Part shown: one piece after another, positions 1 through 8,424 of the stretch
Numbering within the stretch: position 1 is the stretch's first letter
Layout of the letters: each line of letters opens with the position of its first letter
NCBI RefSeq assembly: GCF_022271405.1
Contig: NZ_JAJNAL010000002.1
Location: 1 to 64,000, forward strand
Length of the DNA stretch: 64,000 nt
Direction: 5' to 3'
Origin: Rhodopseudomonas infernalis
GTDB taxonomy: Bacteria; Pseudomonadota; Alphaproteobacteria; Rhizobiales; Xanthobacteraceae
Program-made: the position numbers and the translations under genes
The notes under the pieces: model-generated
The model's database searches: none
What the model was told of the DNA's origin: nothing
Seen by the model: only the letters and a program-made list of their open reading frames with translations

Positions 1-8
1 GGCCCCCC

Positions 9-44
<36 letters not shown>

Positions 45-91
45 CCCCACGCAGGCACGGAATCTCGGCCGCGCGGAAGTGCCCCCTCACC

Positions 92-136
92 CGGATTGCT
101 GCGCAATCCGACCTCTCCCCGCGCGCGGGGAGAGGT
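92..136. repeat. Two adjacent perfect palindromes (intergenic repeat)
   Basis: The first palindrome has arms CGGATTGC and GCAATCCG (92-99 and 103-110) around TGC. It is followed at once by arms ACCTCTCCCC and GGGGAGAGGT (111-120 and 127-136) around GCGCGC. A tail of the second unit recurs at 149-158. This build is typical of dispersed intergenic palindromes in Rhizobiales. It lies in the guaA leader and could form RNA hairpins there. Confidence 0.7.
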
Positions 137-238
137 TGCGCCGTGCATGGGGAGAGGTTGGGGGTCGCCTGTGAGCGAGCCTGTGCCCGGCGGCATTTCC
201 CCGTTGCGAGCCGCGCTGCGGTCGCGTATTTGCTGCCC

Positions 239-1861
239 ATGACAGCCCCCCACCCATCTTCCGCTTCGTCCGTCGTCCCCTCCGGTGCCGACACCTCGCC
301 GCATGTCGCCGCGATCCACGAGAAGATCCTGATCGTCGACTTCGGCTCTCAGGTGACGCAACTGATCGCGCGCCGCGTCCGCGAGGAGGGCGTCTATTCC
401 GAGATCGTGCCGTTCCAGAAGGCCGAAGCCGCCTTCGCCGAGATGAAGCCCAAGGCCGTGATTCTGTCCGGCGGCCCGGCCTCGGTGCTGGACGACAACG
501 CGCCGACCGCGCCGATGGCGATCCTCGAGGCCGGCGTGCCGGTGCTCGGCATCTGCTACGGCGAGCAGACCATGGCGGCGCAGCTCGGCGGCACCGTCGA
601 AGGCGGCCATCACCGCGAATTCGGCCGCGCCCAGATCGAGATCACTGATGATTGCGCGCTGTTCGACGGCGTCTGGCAGAAGGGCGGCACATACGACGTC
701 TGGATGAGCCATGGCGACCGCGTCACCAAGCTGCCCGAAGGTTTTCGCGGCGTCGCCAAGGCGGCGGGCTCGCCGATCTCGGTGATCGCCGACGACACCC
801 GCAAGTTCTACGCGATGCAGTTCCACCCCGAGGTGGTGCACACCCCGGACGGCGCTAAACTGCTGCGCAACTTCGTCCGCAAGGTCGCGGGCCTGACCGG
901 CGACTGGACGATGCGCGCCTTCCGCGAGGAAGCTATCGAGAAAATCCGCGCGCAGGTCGGCAGCGGCAAGGTGATCTGCGGCCTGTCGGGCGGTGTCGAC
1001 TCTGCGGTCGCCGCGGTTCTGATCCACGAGGCGATCGGCGATCAGCTCACCTGCGTGTTCGTCGATCACGGCATGCTGCGCAAGGACGAGGCCAAGACCG
1101 TCGTCGACCTGTTCCGCCACCACTACAACATCCCGCTGGTCCACGTGGATGCGTCCGAGACCTTCCTCGGCGCGCTCAAGGGCGTCACCGATCCGGAGCA
1201 TAAGCGCAAGATCATCGGCAAGCTGTTCATCGACGTGTTCGACGCCGAGGCCAAGGTGGTCGGCGGCGCCGACTTTTTGGCGCAGGGCACTTTGTACCCG
1301 GACGTGATCGAAAGCGTGTCGTTCACCGGCGGCCCGTCGGTGACGATCAAGTCGCACCACAACGTCGGCGGCCTGCCCGAACGCATGAACATGAAGCTGG
1401 TCGAGCCGCTGCGGGAACTGTTCAAGGACGAGGTGAGGGCGCTCGGCCGCGAGCTCGGCCTGCCCGACGTGTTCGTCGGCCGCCACCCGTTCCCGGGCCC
1501 CGGCCTCGCCATTCGCTGCCCCGGCGAGATCACCGCCGAGAAGCTCGACATCCTGCGCAACGCCGACGCCGTCTACATCGACCAGATCCGCAAAGCCGGC
1601 CTCTACGACAAGATCTGGCAGGCCTTCGCCGTGCTACTCCCGGTCAAGACCGTCGGCGTCATGGGCGACGGGCGGACGTATGAGTACGTGGTGGGACTGC
1701 GCGCTGTGACTTCGACCGACGGCATGACGGCGGATTACTACCCGTTCGAGATGGCGTTCCTGGGCGCGACGGCGACGCGGATCATCAACGAGGTGAAGGG
1801 GGTCAACCGGGTGGTGTACGATGTGACGAGCAAGCCGCCGGGGACGATTGAGTGGGAATGA
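239..1861 (+). CDS. guaA: GMP synthase (glutamine-hydrolysing)
   Basis: Converts XMP to GMP with ATP and glutamine, the last step of guanine nucleotide synthesis in the cytosol. The 540-residue product has an N-terminal class I glutamine amidotransferase domain starting near residue 30 (ILIVDFGSQ), with nucleophile Cys106 in GICYGEQ and His196/Glu198 in FHPEV. An ATP pyrophosphatase domain follows with its P-loop SGGVDS at 250-255, then the C-terminal dimerisation domain ending PPGTIEWE. The frame stays open upstream to 143, but that part translates the palindromic repeat. ATG 239 gives a normal length with a short extra N-terminal tail of about 28 residues. It is a single gene with no operon partner visible. 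Confidence 0.97.
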   Translation: MTAPHPSSASSVVPSGADTSPHVAAIHEKILIVDFGSQVTQLIARRVREEGVYSEIVPFQKAEAAFAEMKPKAVILSGGPASVLDDNAPTAPMAILEAGVPVLGICYGEQTMAAQLGGTVEGGHHREFGRAQIEITDDCALFDGVWQKGGTYDVWMSHGDRVTKLPEGFRGVAKAAGSPISVIADDTRKFYAMQFHPEVVHTPDGAKLLRNFVRKVAGLTGDWTMRAFREEAIEKIRAQVGSGKVICGLSGGVDSAVAAVLIHEAIGDQLTCVFVDHGMLRKDEAKTVVDLFRHHYNIPLVHVDASETFLGALKGVTDPEHKRKIIGKLFIDVFDAEAKVVGGADFLAQGTLYPDVIESVSFTGGPSVTIKSHHNVGGLPERMNMKLVEPLRELFKDEVRALGRELGLPDVFVGRHPFPGPGLAIRCPGEITAEKLDILRNADAVYIDQIRKAGLYDKIWQAFAVLLPVKTVGVMGDGRTYEYVVGLRAVTSTDGMTADYYPFEMAFLGATATRIINEVKGVNRVVYDVTSKPPGTIEWE

Positions 1862-1948
1862 TTCAGGCCGATCCGAACGCCGCCGATTATACGCCATGAA
1901 TTTTTAGCAAGTGAATTCTTGGGGGCGAATCTTAGGATAGCGGATCGA

Positions 1949-2608
1949 ATGATGCGGATACTTAAATTTGCGGGCGTTGCATTCGCTCTCTTGCTGGTCG
2001 GCCTCGTCGGTTATGGCGCTAAGGGATACTGGGATGCGCTATCGGATGCAGAAGGCTTGCGCGCTCGTGCCGACGCGCTGATTGCTCAAGGTCGCGGTGG
2101 CGACTCCCTGGGGGCCGTCCACCGAGCTATCCTGCTCGCCGTCGAAGACCCGAATTTTTCAACGCATCCCGGAGTAGATTTCTCGACCCCAGGCGCTGGG
2201 TTGACCACCATCACTCAATCGGCTGCCAAGCGGCTCGCCTTTGAGGAATTTCATCCCGGCATCGGCAAGATACGCCAGACCGGCTATGCACTTGGGCTGG
2301 AGAGGCGTCTTTCCAAGGAGCAGATCCTTGCCCTGTGGCTGGAGACGCTGGAAATGGGAAACGGTCCGAATGGCTGGATGGTCGGCTTCCATTCGGCAAG
2401 TTCCGCGATCTATGGGCGCCCTCCAGCCGAACTGGCCGAAGCTGAGTTCATACGGCTTACGGCGGTGCTGATAGCACCGGCTTCATACGATCTCGTTCGA
2501 AGCGACGCTAAGCTCGACGAACGCGCCGCCCGTATCCAGCGTCTGGCAGCCGGAGTGTGTGCGCCTGCGGGCTTTTCGGATGTTTGGCTCGAAGGGTGTC
2601 GGCAATGA
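1949..2608 (+). CDS. Small GT51 peptidoglycan transglycosylase-like protein
   Basis: A 219-residue protein with one N-terminal membrane helix (about residues 5-25) and a periplasmic glycosyltransferase-51 domain. Visible motifs are EDPNFSTHPGVDF (catalytic Glu at about 66), LTTITQ at 85-90 (family GSTITQQ), ERRLSKEQILALWLE and a C-terminal AEAEFIRL. It resembles a monofunctional MtgA-type enzyme that polymerises lipid II, but the stretch between the two catalytic motifs is shorter than usual. No penicillin-binding domain follows. A TTG at 1919 would add ten residues; ATG 1949 places the hydrophobic helix at the terminus. Base composition is lower in GC than guaA. Function could be ordinary wall synthesis or a specialised role. 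Confidence 0.75.
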   Translation: MMRILKFAGVAFALLLVGLVGYGAKGYWDALSDAEGLRARADALIAQGRGGDSLGAVHRAILLAVEDPNFSTHPGVDFSTPGAGLTTITQSAAKRLAFEEFHPGIGKIRQTGYALGLERRLSKEQILALWLETLEMGNGPNGWMVGFHSASSAIYGRPPAELAEAEFIRLTAVLIAPASYDLVRSDAKLDERAARIQRLAAGVCAPAGFSDVWLEGCRQ

Positions 2609-2689
2609 GCCCAACGAGTTGGGGCGGATGTCGAGCGTCGGTGTGGGCGCAACAGCTCGGTAGCCATCTCCTGCCGTCGCGCTACGACG

Positions 2690-2860
2690 CCGTCAGGTAG
2701 AAGCGCTTTGGAAAGCGCCCCGTTGCTCCATCTCGAATATGGTGCTGTCCGCTAACCGCACGATCTTCCGAAGCTGCTCGCGACGGATCGTTCGCCGCGA
2801 CGCGACTGGGTTCATGCTCGTGCCCATCTCGATCTCTATGTCCGCTGAGGCGTGGCGATA
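2690..2860 (-). pseudogene. AlpA-family (phage-type) regulator remnant, frameshifted
   Basis: On the minus strand one frame reads REQLRKIVRLADSTIFEMEQ then RGAF, and the next frame continues GRFPKRFYLTAS before a stop. Joined, they match the AlpA pattern L..I.L..STIY.ME..G.FPKR..L. The break falls in GGGGCGCTTTCC (about 2716-2727, plus strand GGAAAGCGCCCC) and looks like a lost base. A stop follows soon after, so the helix-turn-helix is incomplete. AlpA proteins normally belong to prophages or integrated elements, so this is likely debris of a former insertion. No integrase or attachment site was recognised nearby. Confidence 0.6.
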
Positions 2861-3315
2861 GAAGGCGATCAATGCGGCCCATTGGAAGCCCTGGCGCCGA
2901 GCGGTGCGGGCAAATCGCAGGTTTGGCGGCAAATCGGCGGGTTATCTCTTCCACCGATGGAGGCTGCGGCTCTCACTCGAAAGTTTCTGTATGGGTTGTC
3001 AGTCATCGATCAGCGCGCGCAGAACGAACGACAATAAGCGTTCGCTACGCTGCTCGCCGTCTTCGTTGTCCGGCAATTGGGCTGCGCCAAGGCTGTCGTC
3101 AATTGATCAACAGCCCTCACGCCCCCGCTGCAGCTCCCGTGTAGTTGGGGCACACCCAGCCGTCCGTCAGCTCTACGAGACAGCCCGCTCGATGCGTGCA
3201 AACCAGGCGTCAACCGTCATTGTTCTGAGAGTTGCCGTTCGGAATGTCACGTTCTGTATCTTCCGTGCCGCGGCTTTGTCTGGCCCGCTGGCCGTGCGCG
3301 TAAAGAGGTGATCGA
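2861..3315. other. Intergenic stretch without a recognisable gene
   Basis: Together with the AlpA remnant this fills the 700-base gap between the transglycosylase-like gene and the AAA ATPase. Several short open frames exist on both strands, but none has a recognisable domain, a good ribosome site or a consistent codon pattern. It may be decayed mobile-element DNA. Confidence 0.5.
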
Positions 3316-3864
3316 TCACGTGGGGAAGCTGCTGATGCCGAGTAAGGACAGGACGAAATCGGCTCGGGCTGCGGTGGTTGTCTTCGGCAGGGGCAGGACC
3401 TCGTAGTCCAAGGCTGGATAGCTCGTGATCAGGCGCTCGTACTCGGCGACGGCGGTTTCAAAGTCGTGGCGGCGATCTTCATCCGCCACATAGATCTCGG
3501 GCCAAGGCGGGGCCATGAACATCAGTGAATGATAGCGATGCGCCGTGCCGAGCGAGCAAAGCAGTTCCTCTCCGGTCAAGGCTTGCAGCGCCGAGACCGG
3601 ATCGATCAGCCCACGGTCGAAGAATGTCCAGCCGTCGTGCTCTGCAGCGTTCGCGTGGTCCGACAGCGCCATTGTGATCGCGCGACAGAGGAAAGCGGGA
3701 AGGTCGACCCAAGGCAGGGCTTTGCTGCAGCCGGCCGTTTCCTCGGCGATGATGCGGCGTCCGGGCTCCTCGATCACGCGGTGGCCTCGCGCCTTCAACT
3801 CGGCGAGCAGGCTCGACTTTCCCCCGCCTGAGCAGCCCGATATCACCACCCGTCTGTTAATCAA
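3316..3864 (-). CDS. AAA-type predicted ATPase
   Basis: A 182-residue P-loop protein with Walker A GCSGGGKS at 10-17 and a second short motif FFDRG at 81-85, where kinases of this fold place the acidic Walker B-like residue. IEEPGRRII near 31-39 is typical of the AAA_28 group of small ATPases or putative kinases. The substrate is unknown. Its start overlaps the end of the WYL regulator gene by 8 bases, so the two are probably co-transcribed and translationally coupled. The length is normal for the family and no residue appears missing. Confidence 0.75.
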   Translation of the reverse strand: MINRRVVISGCSGGGKSSLLAELKARGHRVIEEPGRRIIAEETAGCSKALPWVDLPAFLCRAITMALSDHANAAEHDGWTFFDRGLIDPVSALQALTGEELLCSLGTAHRYHSLMFMAPPWPEIYVADEDRRHDFETAVAEYERLITSYPALDYEVLPLPKTTTAARADFVLSLLGISSFPT

Positions 3865-4867
3865 GCCCGCTTGCTCCCCTCGATGTCACTGTTGGCGACG
3901 CAGCGCCGTATCTGGTCGCCATCGCCCGCGTCATCTCCGCCATCGTCTCCCGTAGCTCCGCCGGCTCGAGCACTTCCGCCTCAGGCCCGAGTCGAAGTAA
4001 TTCAGCCGCCGCATGCCACGACGTTGTGCCGACCGGGATCCTTGCGACCCGCCACCCATCGGCATCGGCAACATCGTCGAGTTGCGTGCGCGTTTTGACG
4101 TAGGGCTGGCTGAGCGCGTTCAGCAGCTTCAAGCCGAGCGGGGACAGCCGGACGGTCGCGACGTTGGGGTGCAATTCGGCTTCCATCCGCAGCGTCGCGC
4201 TTTGCCAGTAGGCCGAAAGATCGAAATCGGCCGGACGCGCGAAGCGGTCGTCGAGCGGCAGGCAGTCCAGCACGCGGGCGATGCGATAGGTTCGGACGCT
4301 GCCGTCGACCTGTCCGGCCAGATACCAGCTGCCGCCTTTCAGCACGAGGCCGAGCGGCGCGATGCGGCGCTGCTTCTGCGCGCGCCAGCTCTGGTAGCGG
4401 ATCTCGACCAGCGTCCCGCGCAGCACCGCGCCGGCGATGACGCGCAAGTGCTCGGGTTGTTCGGCCTCGCCGAACCAGCCGGGCGCGTCGAGGTGAAAGC
4501 GTTCCTGCATGCGGCCGGCGTCTTCGCGCAGGTTCGCCGGCAGGGCGGCCATCAGCTTGTTCTGCCCGGCGATCATCGCCGCATCGAGCCCGAGCGCCGC
4601 GGCGGGGCCGGGCAGGCCTGCGAGGAACAGCGCGCCGGCCTCGCTCTGCGACAGCCCGTTGAGCCGCACGCGATAGCCGTCGAGCAGCCGATAGCCACCG
4701 TCCGCGCCGCGGTCGGCGTAGACCGGCACGCCCGACGCGGCGAGTGCGTCGATGTCGCGATAGATCGTGCGCACCGAGACTTCGCAAGCCTCGGCCAGTT
4801 CCGGCGCAGTGGCTCGGCCCTTGGCCTGCAGGGCGGTGAGGATCGAGAACATTCGGCTCGCGCGCAT
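3857..4867 (-). CDS. YafY-type transcriptional regulator (HTH plus WYL domain)
   Basis: A 336-residue protein with an N-terminal winged helix (about residues 5-60, with SVRTIYRDIDALAASGVPV as recognition region and wing), then DGGYRLLDGYR. A WYL domain at about 140-215 contains VEIRYQSW, the segment GSWYLAGQV and RTYRIARV. These proteins sense small ligands, sometimes nucleic acid, and usually repress neighbours. It is divergent from the glutathione transferase gene across 71 bases containing a perfect palindrome, so autoregulation plus control of that gene is the simple inference. The AAA ATPase gene follows in the same direction. Confidence 0.88.
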   Translation of the reverse strand: MRASRMFSILTALQAKGRATAPELAEACEVSVRTIYRDIDALAASGVPVYADRGADGGYRLLDGYRVRLNGLSQSEAGALFLAGLPGPAAALGLDAAMIAGQNKLMAALPANLREDAGRMQERFHLDAPGWFGEAEQPEHLRVIAGAVLRGTLVEIRYQSWRAQKQRRIAPLGLVLKGGSWYLAGQVDGSVRTYRIARVLDCLPLDDRFARPADFDLSAYWQSATLRMEAELHPNVATVRLSPLGLKLLNALSQPYVKTRTQLDDVADADGWRVARIPVGTTSWHAAAELLRLGPEAEVLEPAELRETMAEMTRAMATRYGAASPTVTSRGASGLD

Positions 4868-4878
4868 GATTCATTGAA

Positions 4879-4907
4879 CCATACCTGACACAGGATGTCA
4901 GGTATGG
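4879..4907. promoter_or_regulatory. Perfect 12-5-12 palindrome, putative operator of the WYL regulator
   Basis: Left arm CCATACCTGACA (4879-4890), spacer CAGGA, right arm TGTCAGGTATGG (4896-4907). It sits between the regulator start (4867) and the transferase start (4939). A perfect palindrome of this size in a divergent 71-base spacer is what a dimeric repressor site looks like. The core resembles known YafY-type sites only in being an inverted repeat; binding is inferred. Confidence 0.7.
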
Positions 4908-4938
4908 GTTGCTACGATGGTCGCCTCGCAAGCTGCAG

Positions 4939-5595
4939 ATGGAGAGCGCCGTGACCGATCCGAACCGAGTGACCCTGTTCTATTCGCCGCAGACCCGCGC
5001 GACCGGCACGCGCGTACTGCTCGAGGAACTGGGCGCGCCCTACGATCTCCATGTGCTCAACATGAAGGCCGGGGAGCAGCGTCAGCCCGGTTATCTCGCC
5101 GTCAATCCGCTCGGCAAGGTGCCGGCGATCCGCCGCGGCGACGCGCTTGTCACCGAACAGGTGGCCATCACGATCTATCTGGCCGATCTGTTTCCGCAGG
5201 CCAGCCTCGCGCCGTCGCCGGACGATCCGCTGCGCGGGCCGTATCTGCGCTGGATCGCCTATTACGGCTCGTCGTTCGAACCGGCCGTGGTCGACAGGTT
5301 CATGCAGCGCGAGCCGGCTCCGATCGCGATGTCGCCCTATGCCGACTACGACACGATGCTCGGCGCGCTCGAAGCGCAGCTTGCGACCGGGCCATATTTG
5401 CTCGGCGACCGCTTCACGGCCGCGGATGTGCTGTGGGGGATCGCGTTCAACTGGACGTTGACGTTCGGCCTTGTGCCGAAGAGGGATGTGTTCGTGCGCT
5501 ACGCCGAGCGGATCGCGTCGCGGCCGGCATTTCAGCGGATCACCGCCGCCGATGCCGAGATGGTGGCGCAGCAGACCGCCGCGGCCGAAGGCTGA
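4939..5595 (+). CDS. Glutathione S-transferase family protein
   Basis: A 218-residue cytosolic protein with an N-terminal thioredoxin-fold domain (VTLFYSPQTRATGTRVLLEE, then NPLGKVPAI with the conserved cis-proline, and VTEQVAITIYLAD binding the glutathione gamma-glutamyl group). The all-helical C-terminal domain includes GPYLLGDRFTAADVLWG, the usual N-capping/hydrophobic staple region. It conjugates glutathione to electrophiles or acts as a peroxidase; the substrate cannot be predicted. ATG 4939 is chosen, with GTG 4951 an alternative. The divergent regulator and palindrome suggest inducible expression. Confidence 0.85.
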   Translation: MESAVTDPNRVTLFYSPQTRATGTRVLLEELGAPYDLHVLNMKAGEQRQPGYLAVNPLGKVPAIRRGDALVTEQVAITIYLADLFPQASLAPSPDDPLRGPYLRWIAYYGSSFEPAVVDRFMQREPAPIAMSPYADYDTMLGALEAQLATGPYLLGDRFTAADVLWGIAFNWTLTFGLVPKRDVFVRYAERIASRPAFQRITAADAEMVAQQTAAAEG

Positions 5596-5656
5596 ACGAC
5601 GACAATGTCAGCGCGGCCGGCCGTGCCACGGGACGCGATCTTCGGCGTCGCCAGCA

Positions 5657-5692
5657 CCTTGACCGCCAGCACCTGCATGCTGGCGGTCAAGG
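5657..5692. terminator. Strong 15-bp hairpin between convergent genes
   Basis: Arms CCTTGACCGCCAGCA (5657-5671) and TGCTGGCGGTCAAGG (5678-5692) are perfectly complementary around a six-base loop. The hairpin lies about 60 bases after the glutathione transferase gene and 50 bases before the stop of the minus-strand AidA-like gene. It lacks a T tract on either strand, so it may act as a Rho-assisted or bidirectional transcript end. Confidence 0.5.
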
Positions 5693-5741
5693 GACGATGT
5701 TGGGTTGCGCCGGATGTCAGACCCGCCGCACGATGCGGCAG

Positions 5742-6239
5742 CTAGTCCTGGTCGGCCCACAGACGCGGCGCGTCCTTGAATTGCTGAAAGGCCAGGTTGG
5801 TGCCGACTTTGAAGAACGGATCCCAGGTGTAGTATTGCGTGGGGAAGATCACGCCGTTGGGCGAGACGCCGATCTTGATCTGGTAAGTCATCTGCCCCGA
5901 CTTCATCAGATAGCCGAGGAACTGATACGGGGCCGGCGGGGTCTGGGCTGAGGGCCAGCCCTGGTTGCCGAACACGTTGGTGCCCGAGGACTGCTGCAAG
6001 CCCTGGATGGTGACGACCGCGTTGGTGCCTTGCAGCTGGTTGATCGCGAAGGCGTTGAACGCGACCGATTGGCCGGCCGAACCTGCGACCGTCAATTCGA
6101 GCGTACCTTCGCCGCTGCTGCCGCTCACCACATGATTGTCCATCATGTAGATGCCCGCACCGAGGTAGGAGCCCGGCTTCTGCGAGTAGACGTAGTTCAC
6201 GTCGACGGCGATATTCACCACGATGTTTGCGTTGGCCAT
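5742..6239 (-). CDS. AidA/PixA-like inclusion-body family protein
   Basis: A 165-residue protein without signal peptide, rich in beta strands and small or amide residues. The pattern of a short N-terminal strand (NIVVNIAVDVNYVYS), a central GEGTLELTVAGSAGQSV segment and a C-terminal QMTYQIKIGV ending in YYTWDPFFKV matches the layout of the AidA/PixA family (PF12306), whose C-terminal WDP motif is conserved. Family members include Xenorhabdus inclusion protein PixA and the quorum-regulated Ralstonia AidA; the biochemical role is unknown. A strong ribosome site, AGGAGGACGCACA, precedes the ATG. It forms a tandem pair with the next gene upstream, a likely distant paralogue. Confidence 0.55.
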   Translation of the reverse strand: MANANIVVNIAVDVNYVYSQKPGSYLGAGIYMMDNHVVSGSSGEGTLELTVAGSAGQSVAFNAFAINQLQGTNAVVTIQGLQQSSGTNVFGNQGWPSAQTPPAPYQFLGYLMKSGQMTYQIKIGVSPNGVIFPTQYYTWDPFFKVGTNLAFQQFKDAPRLWADQD

Positions 6240-6250
6240 TGTGCGTCCTC

Positions 6251-6661
6251 CTACTTGAAGCTGACGGTCAGCGGCAACTCACCGCTCCAGGATTGGGCGC
6301 CGTAGTTGTAGTTGACGGCGAGGCTCTGGACGATGTTGCCGCTCGTCGACGACTTGCTGACGGTGCCGGTCCAGATGTCCTGCCCCTTCGAGTAGGGGGC
6401 GGGCTGATCCTGCCAGCCGGACGGCGCCGAGATCTGCGTGATCGACAGCGTGCCGGCGTATTGCGGATCGATCGGCAGCACCTGCCAGCAGACGCTGGTG
6501 TTGGTGGCCACCTTGGAGTTCAGGTTGGGGGTGCCTTCTCCGCTCCCCTGCAGATTATCGACCCCGTAGCAGCCGCTGATCTTGCCGACCACGAGGGCGT
6601 TGATGTCGACCCAAAGCTGAATGAAAACCGTGCAATTGTCGGGACTTACGCCGAGTGACAT
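6251..6661 (-). CDS. AidA/PixA-like protein, second copy
   Basis: A 136-residue protein, start ATG 6661 with AAGGAGCAGACCC in front; the frame is open to 6700 but the ribosome site supports the inner start. It shares the layout of its neighbour: GTPNLNSKVATNTSVCW in the middle and a beta-rich C-terminus (SGELPLTVSF), but lacks the WDP ending. It has three cysteines. Only 11 bases separate it from the downstream paralogue, so they form a two-gene operon. Function is unknown; assignment rests on pattern similarity and should be treated as tentative. Confidence 0.5.
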   Translation of the reverse strand: MSLGVSPDNCTVFIQLWVDINALVVGKISGCYGVDNLQGSGEGTPNLNSKVATNTSVCWQVLPIDPQYAGTLSITQISAPSGWQDQPAPYSKGQDIWTGTVSKSSTSGNIVQSLAVNYNYGAQSWSGELPLTVSFK

Positions 6662-6822
6662 GGGTCTGCTCCTTTGCAGATCTGCCAAAATTGGCGACAC
6701 AACCTATAGTTGTAATATCTGAGTTGCGCAACGAAAATTCGTGGCGTGATTAACCTGCGCTCCTTCTTTCAGATAAAAACTGCCAGTTCGTCCGGCGTGC
6801 CTGTCGGGCATGACTGCTTCAA

Positions 6823-6893
6823 TTAGTCGAGCAATGCCGACACCCGCGCGCTGAGCAGTTGCCGGGACGGGTAGAGCGCACACAACGACCCGA
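6823..6893 (-). pseudogene. C-terminal remnant of a LysR-type regulator
   Basis: The minus-strand reading SLCALYPSRQLLSARVSALLD followed by a stop matches the conserved end of LysR-family effector domains (..yavYPsrrhlsarvraFidfL). Nothing recognisable as the helix-turn-helix or the rest of the effector domain remains upstream, and the next gene starts at 7002. LysR genes commonly sit beside LysE-type exporters, so it may be the remains of the former divergent regulator of the neighbouring exporter. The stretch 6894-7001 has no convincing gene. Confidence 0.6.
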
Positions 6894-7001
6894 CACGTTG
6901 ACGGGTGCGAGCGCCGCCGCGGTCGAGCGGCTGACCAAGCTGCTCGGCCGGCCGTGGTCGATTATGCTGTCGACGCATCGTGCTGATCGTTGAGGGACGC
7001 C

Positions 7002-7652
7002 ATGGATCCGATTTCTGCTGTCGTTGCTTTCTCGATCGCGGCCGCATTGCTGACGATCACACCGGGCTTAGACACGGCGCTGGTGCTGCGGACCGCGACT
7101 GTGGAGGGCGCACGGTCGGCGATGGCGGCGGGGGCGGGCGTATCGGCCGGCGTGCTGGCGTGGGGGCTGCTGGTGTCGCTCGGGCTCGGCGCGCTGCTGG
7201 CGGTGTCGGAGATCGGCTATCGGCTGCTGCAGATCGCCGGCGCCGCCTATCTGATCTGGCTCGGCGCGCAGATGATCCGCGCGGCGCTGCGGTCTCACCC
7301 CGGGGCGCATCAGGCGCTTGAGGCGGTCGGCGATGACATGCCGCGCACGTCGCGATCGGGCTGGTTCTGGCGCGGGATGCTGACCAATCTGCTCAACCCG
7401 AAAGTCGGCGTGTTTTACGTCAGCTTCCTGCCGCAGTTCATTCCGGCCGACGTGCCGGTGGTTGCGTTCAGCGTCGGTCTCGCGGCGCTTCATGGCACGA
7501 TGGGGCTGCTGTGGTTTGCGGCTCTGACTGCCGCGACGCAGCCGTTCGCGCGGCTGCTGCGCCGGCCCGGATTCACGCGGAGGATCGATGGGCTGACCGG
7601 CGCCGTCCTGATCGGCTTCGGCCTGCGGCTGGCGTTCGAGCGAAGGGGCTGA
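7002..7652 (+). CDS. LysE/RhtB family amino-acid exporter
   Basis: A 216-residue inner-membrane protein with about six hydrophobic segments. The N-terminal AAALLTITPGLDTALVLRT is the LysE-family signature region, followed by GAAYLIWLGAQMIRAAL and the second-half GMLTNLLNPKVGVFYVSFLPQF, also typical. It is expected to export an amino acid or homoserine-lactone-like metabolite. Start ATG 7002 follows GAGGGACGCC; an in-frame TTG at 6990 is less likely. It converges on cobA with only 19 bases between stops. A LysR C-terminal remnant lies upstream. Confidence 0.88.
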   Translation: MDPISAVVAFSIAAALLTITPGLDTALVLRTATVEGARSAMAAGAGVSAGVLAWGLLVSLGLGALLAVSEIGYRLLQIAGAAYLIWLGAQMIRAALRSHPGAHQALEAVGDDMPRTSRSGWFWRGMLTNLLNPKVGVFYVSFLPQFIPADVPVVAFSVGLAALHGTMGLLWFAALTAATQPFARLLRRPGFTRRIDGLTGAVLIGFGLRLAFERRG

Positions 7653-7671
7653 GCGGCGGGCGCCCGGACGG

Positions 7672-8424
7672 TCAGGCCTGCGCCAACGCAGATCCGTACA
7701 GGATCATGCAGGCGCCGTGCGGGCGATCGGTTGCAAGCAGCTCGGCGATCTCGACGATGCTGCCGTGCTTGACGCGCATCGCCGGCGAGCCGAGGCTTTC
7801 GACGATGGCGGCGGGTGTCGACGGATCGAGCCCGTGCGCGAGCAGGCGCTCGACCAAGGCCGGAAAGGTCGCCTTGCCCATGTAGATGCAGGTGGTGGCG
7901 GCGGGGTCGGCGAGCGCGGTGATATCCAGATCCCCGGGCAGGCGGCCGTCGACATCGTGCCCGGTGACGAGCTGCACGCGGCGCGCGACGCCGCGTTTCG
8001 TCAGCGAAGCGCCGAGCGCCGCCGCGGCGGCGGTCGCGGTGGTGATCCCGGGTACGATCTCGACGGCGATGCCGGCGTCGCGCAACGCGCGCAGTTCTTC
8101 GTCCGATCGCGCGAACACGGTCGGGTCGCCGGCCTTCAGCCGCACCACGCGCTTGCCGCTGCGCGCGTAGGCGACAAGTAATCGGCTGACTTCGTCCTGT
8201 CGCGGTGAGGGATGGCCGGCGCGCTTGCCGACGGCGACCAGTTCGGCGTCGGGCCCGACAAAGGACATGAAGTCCTCGCCTGCGAGGTCATCGTACAGCA
8301 CGACATCCGCGGCTTGCAGCCGCTGGATGGCGCGTAGCGTCAGGAGATCGGGATCTCCGGGCCCGGCGCCGACCAGCGCCACGGTGCCAGGGGCGAAGGA
8401 TGAGGTTGGAGAGGCCGGGGTCAC
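7672..8424 (-). CDS. cobA: Uroporphyrinogen-III C-methyltransferase (SUMT)
   Basis: Methylates uroporphyrinogen III at C2 and C7 with two SAM to give precorrin-2, the branch point toward cobalamin and siroheme. The 250-residue protein carries GAGPGDPDLLTLRA near the N-terminus, YDDLAG, VRLKAGDPTVFAR and GITTATAAAA, all SUMT signatures. GTG 8424 overlaps the cobB stop (GTGA), so translation is coupled. The frame continues far upstream inside cobB but that is a shadow. There is no fused CysG dehydrogenase/ferrochelatase domain. It is the last gene of the riboswitch-led cluster. Confidence 0.95.
   Translation of the reverse strand: MTPASPTSSFAPGTVALVGAGPGDPDLLTLRAIQRLQAADVVLYDDLAGEDFMSFVGPDAELVAVGKRAGHPSPRQDEVSRLLVAYARSGKRVVRLKAGDPTVFARSDEELRALRDAGIAVEIVPGITTATAAAAALGASLTKRGVARRVQLVTGHDVDGRLPGDLDITALADPAATTCIYMGKATFPALVERLLAHGLDPSTPAAIVESLGSPAMRVKHGSIVEIAELLATDRPHGACMILYGSALAQA

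Noticed and set aside
6702-6716. ACAAC-CTATA-GTTGT as a LuxR-type (lux) box before the AidA-like genes
   Set aside because: Arms are only five bases and the centre is asymmetric; too weak to call a site.
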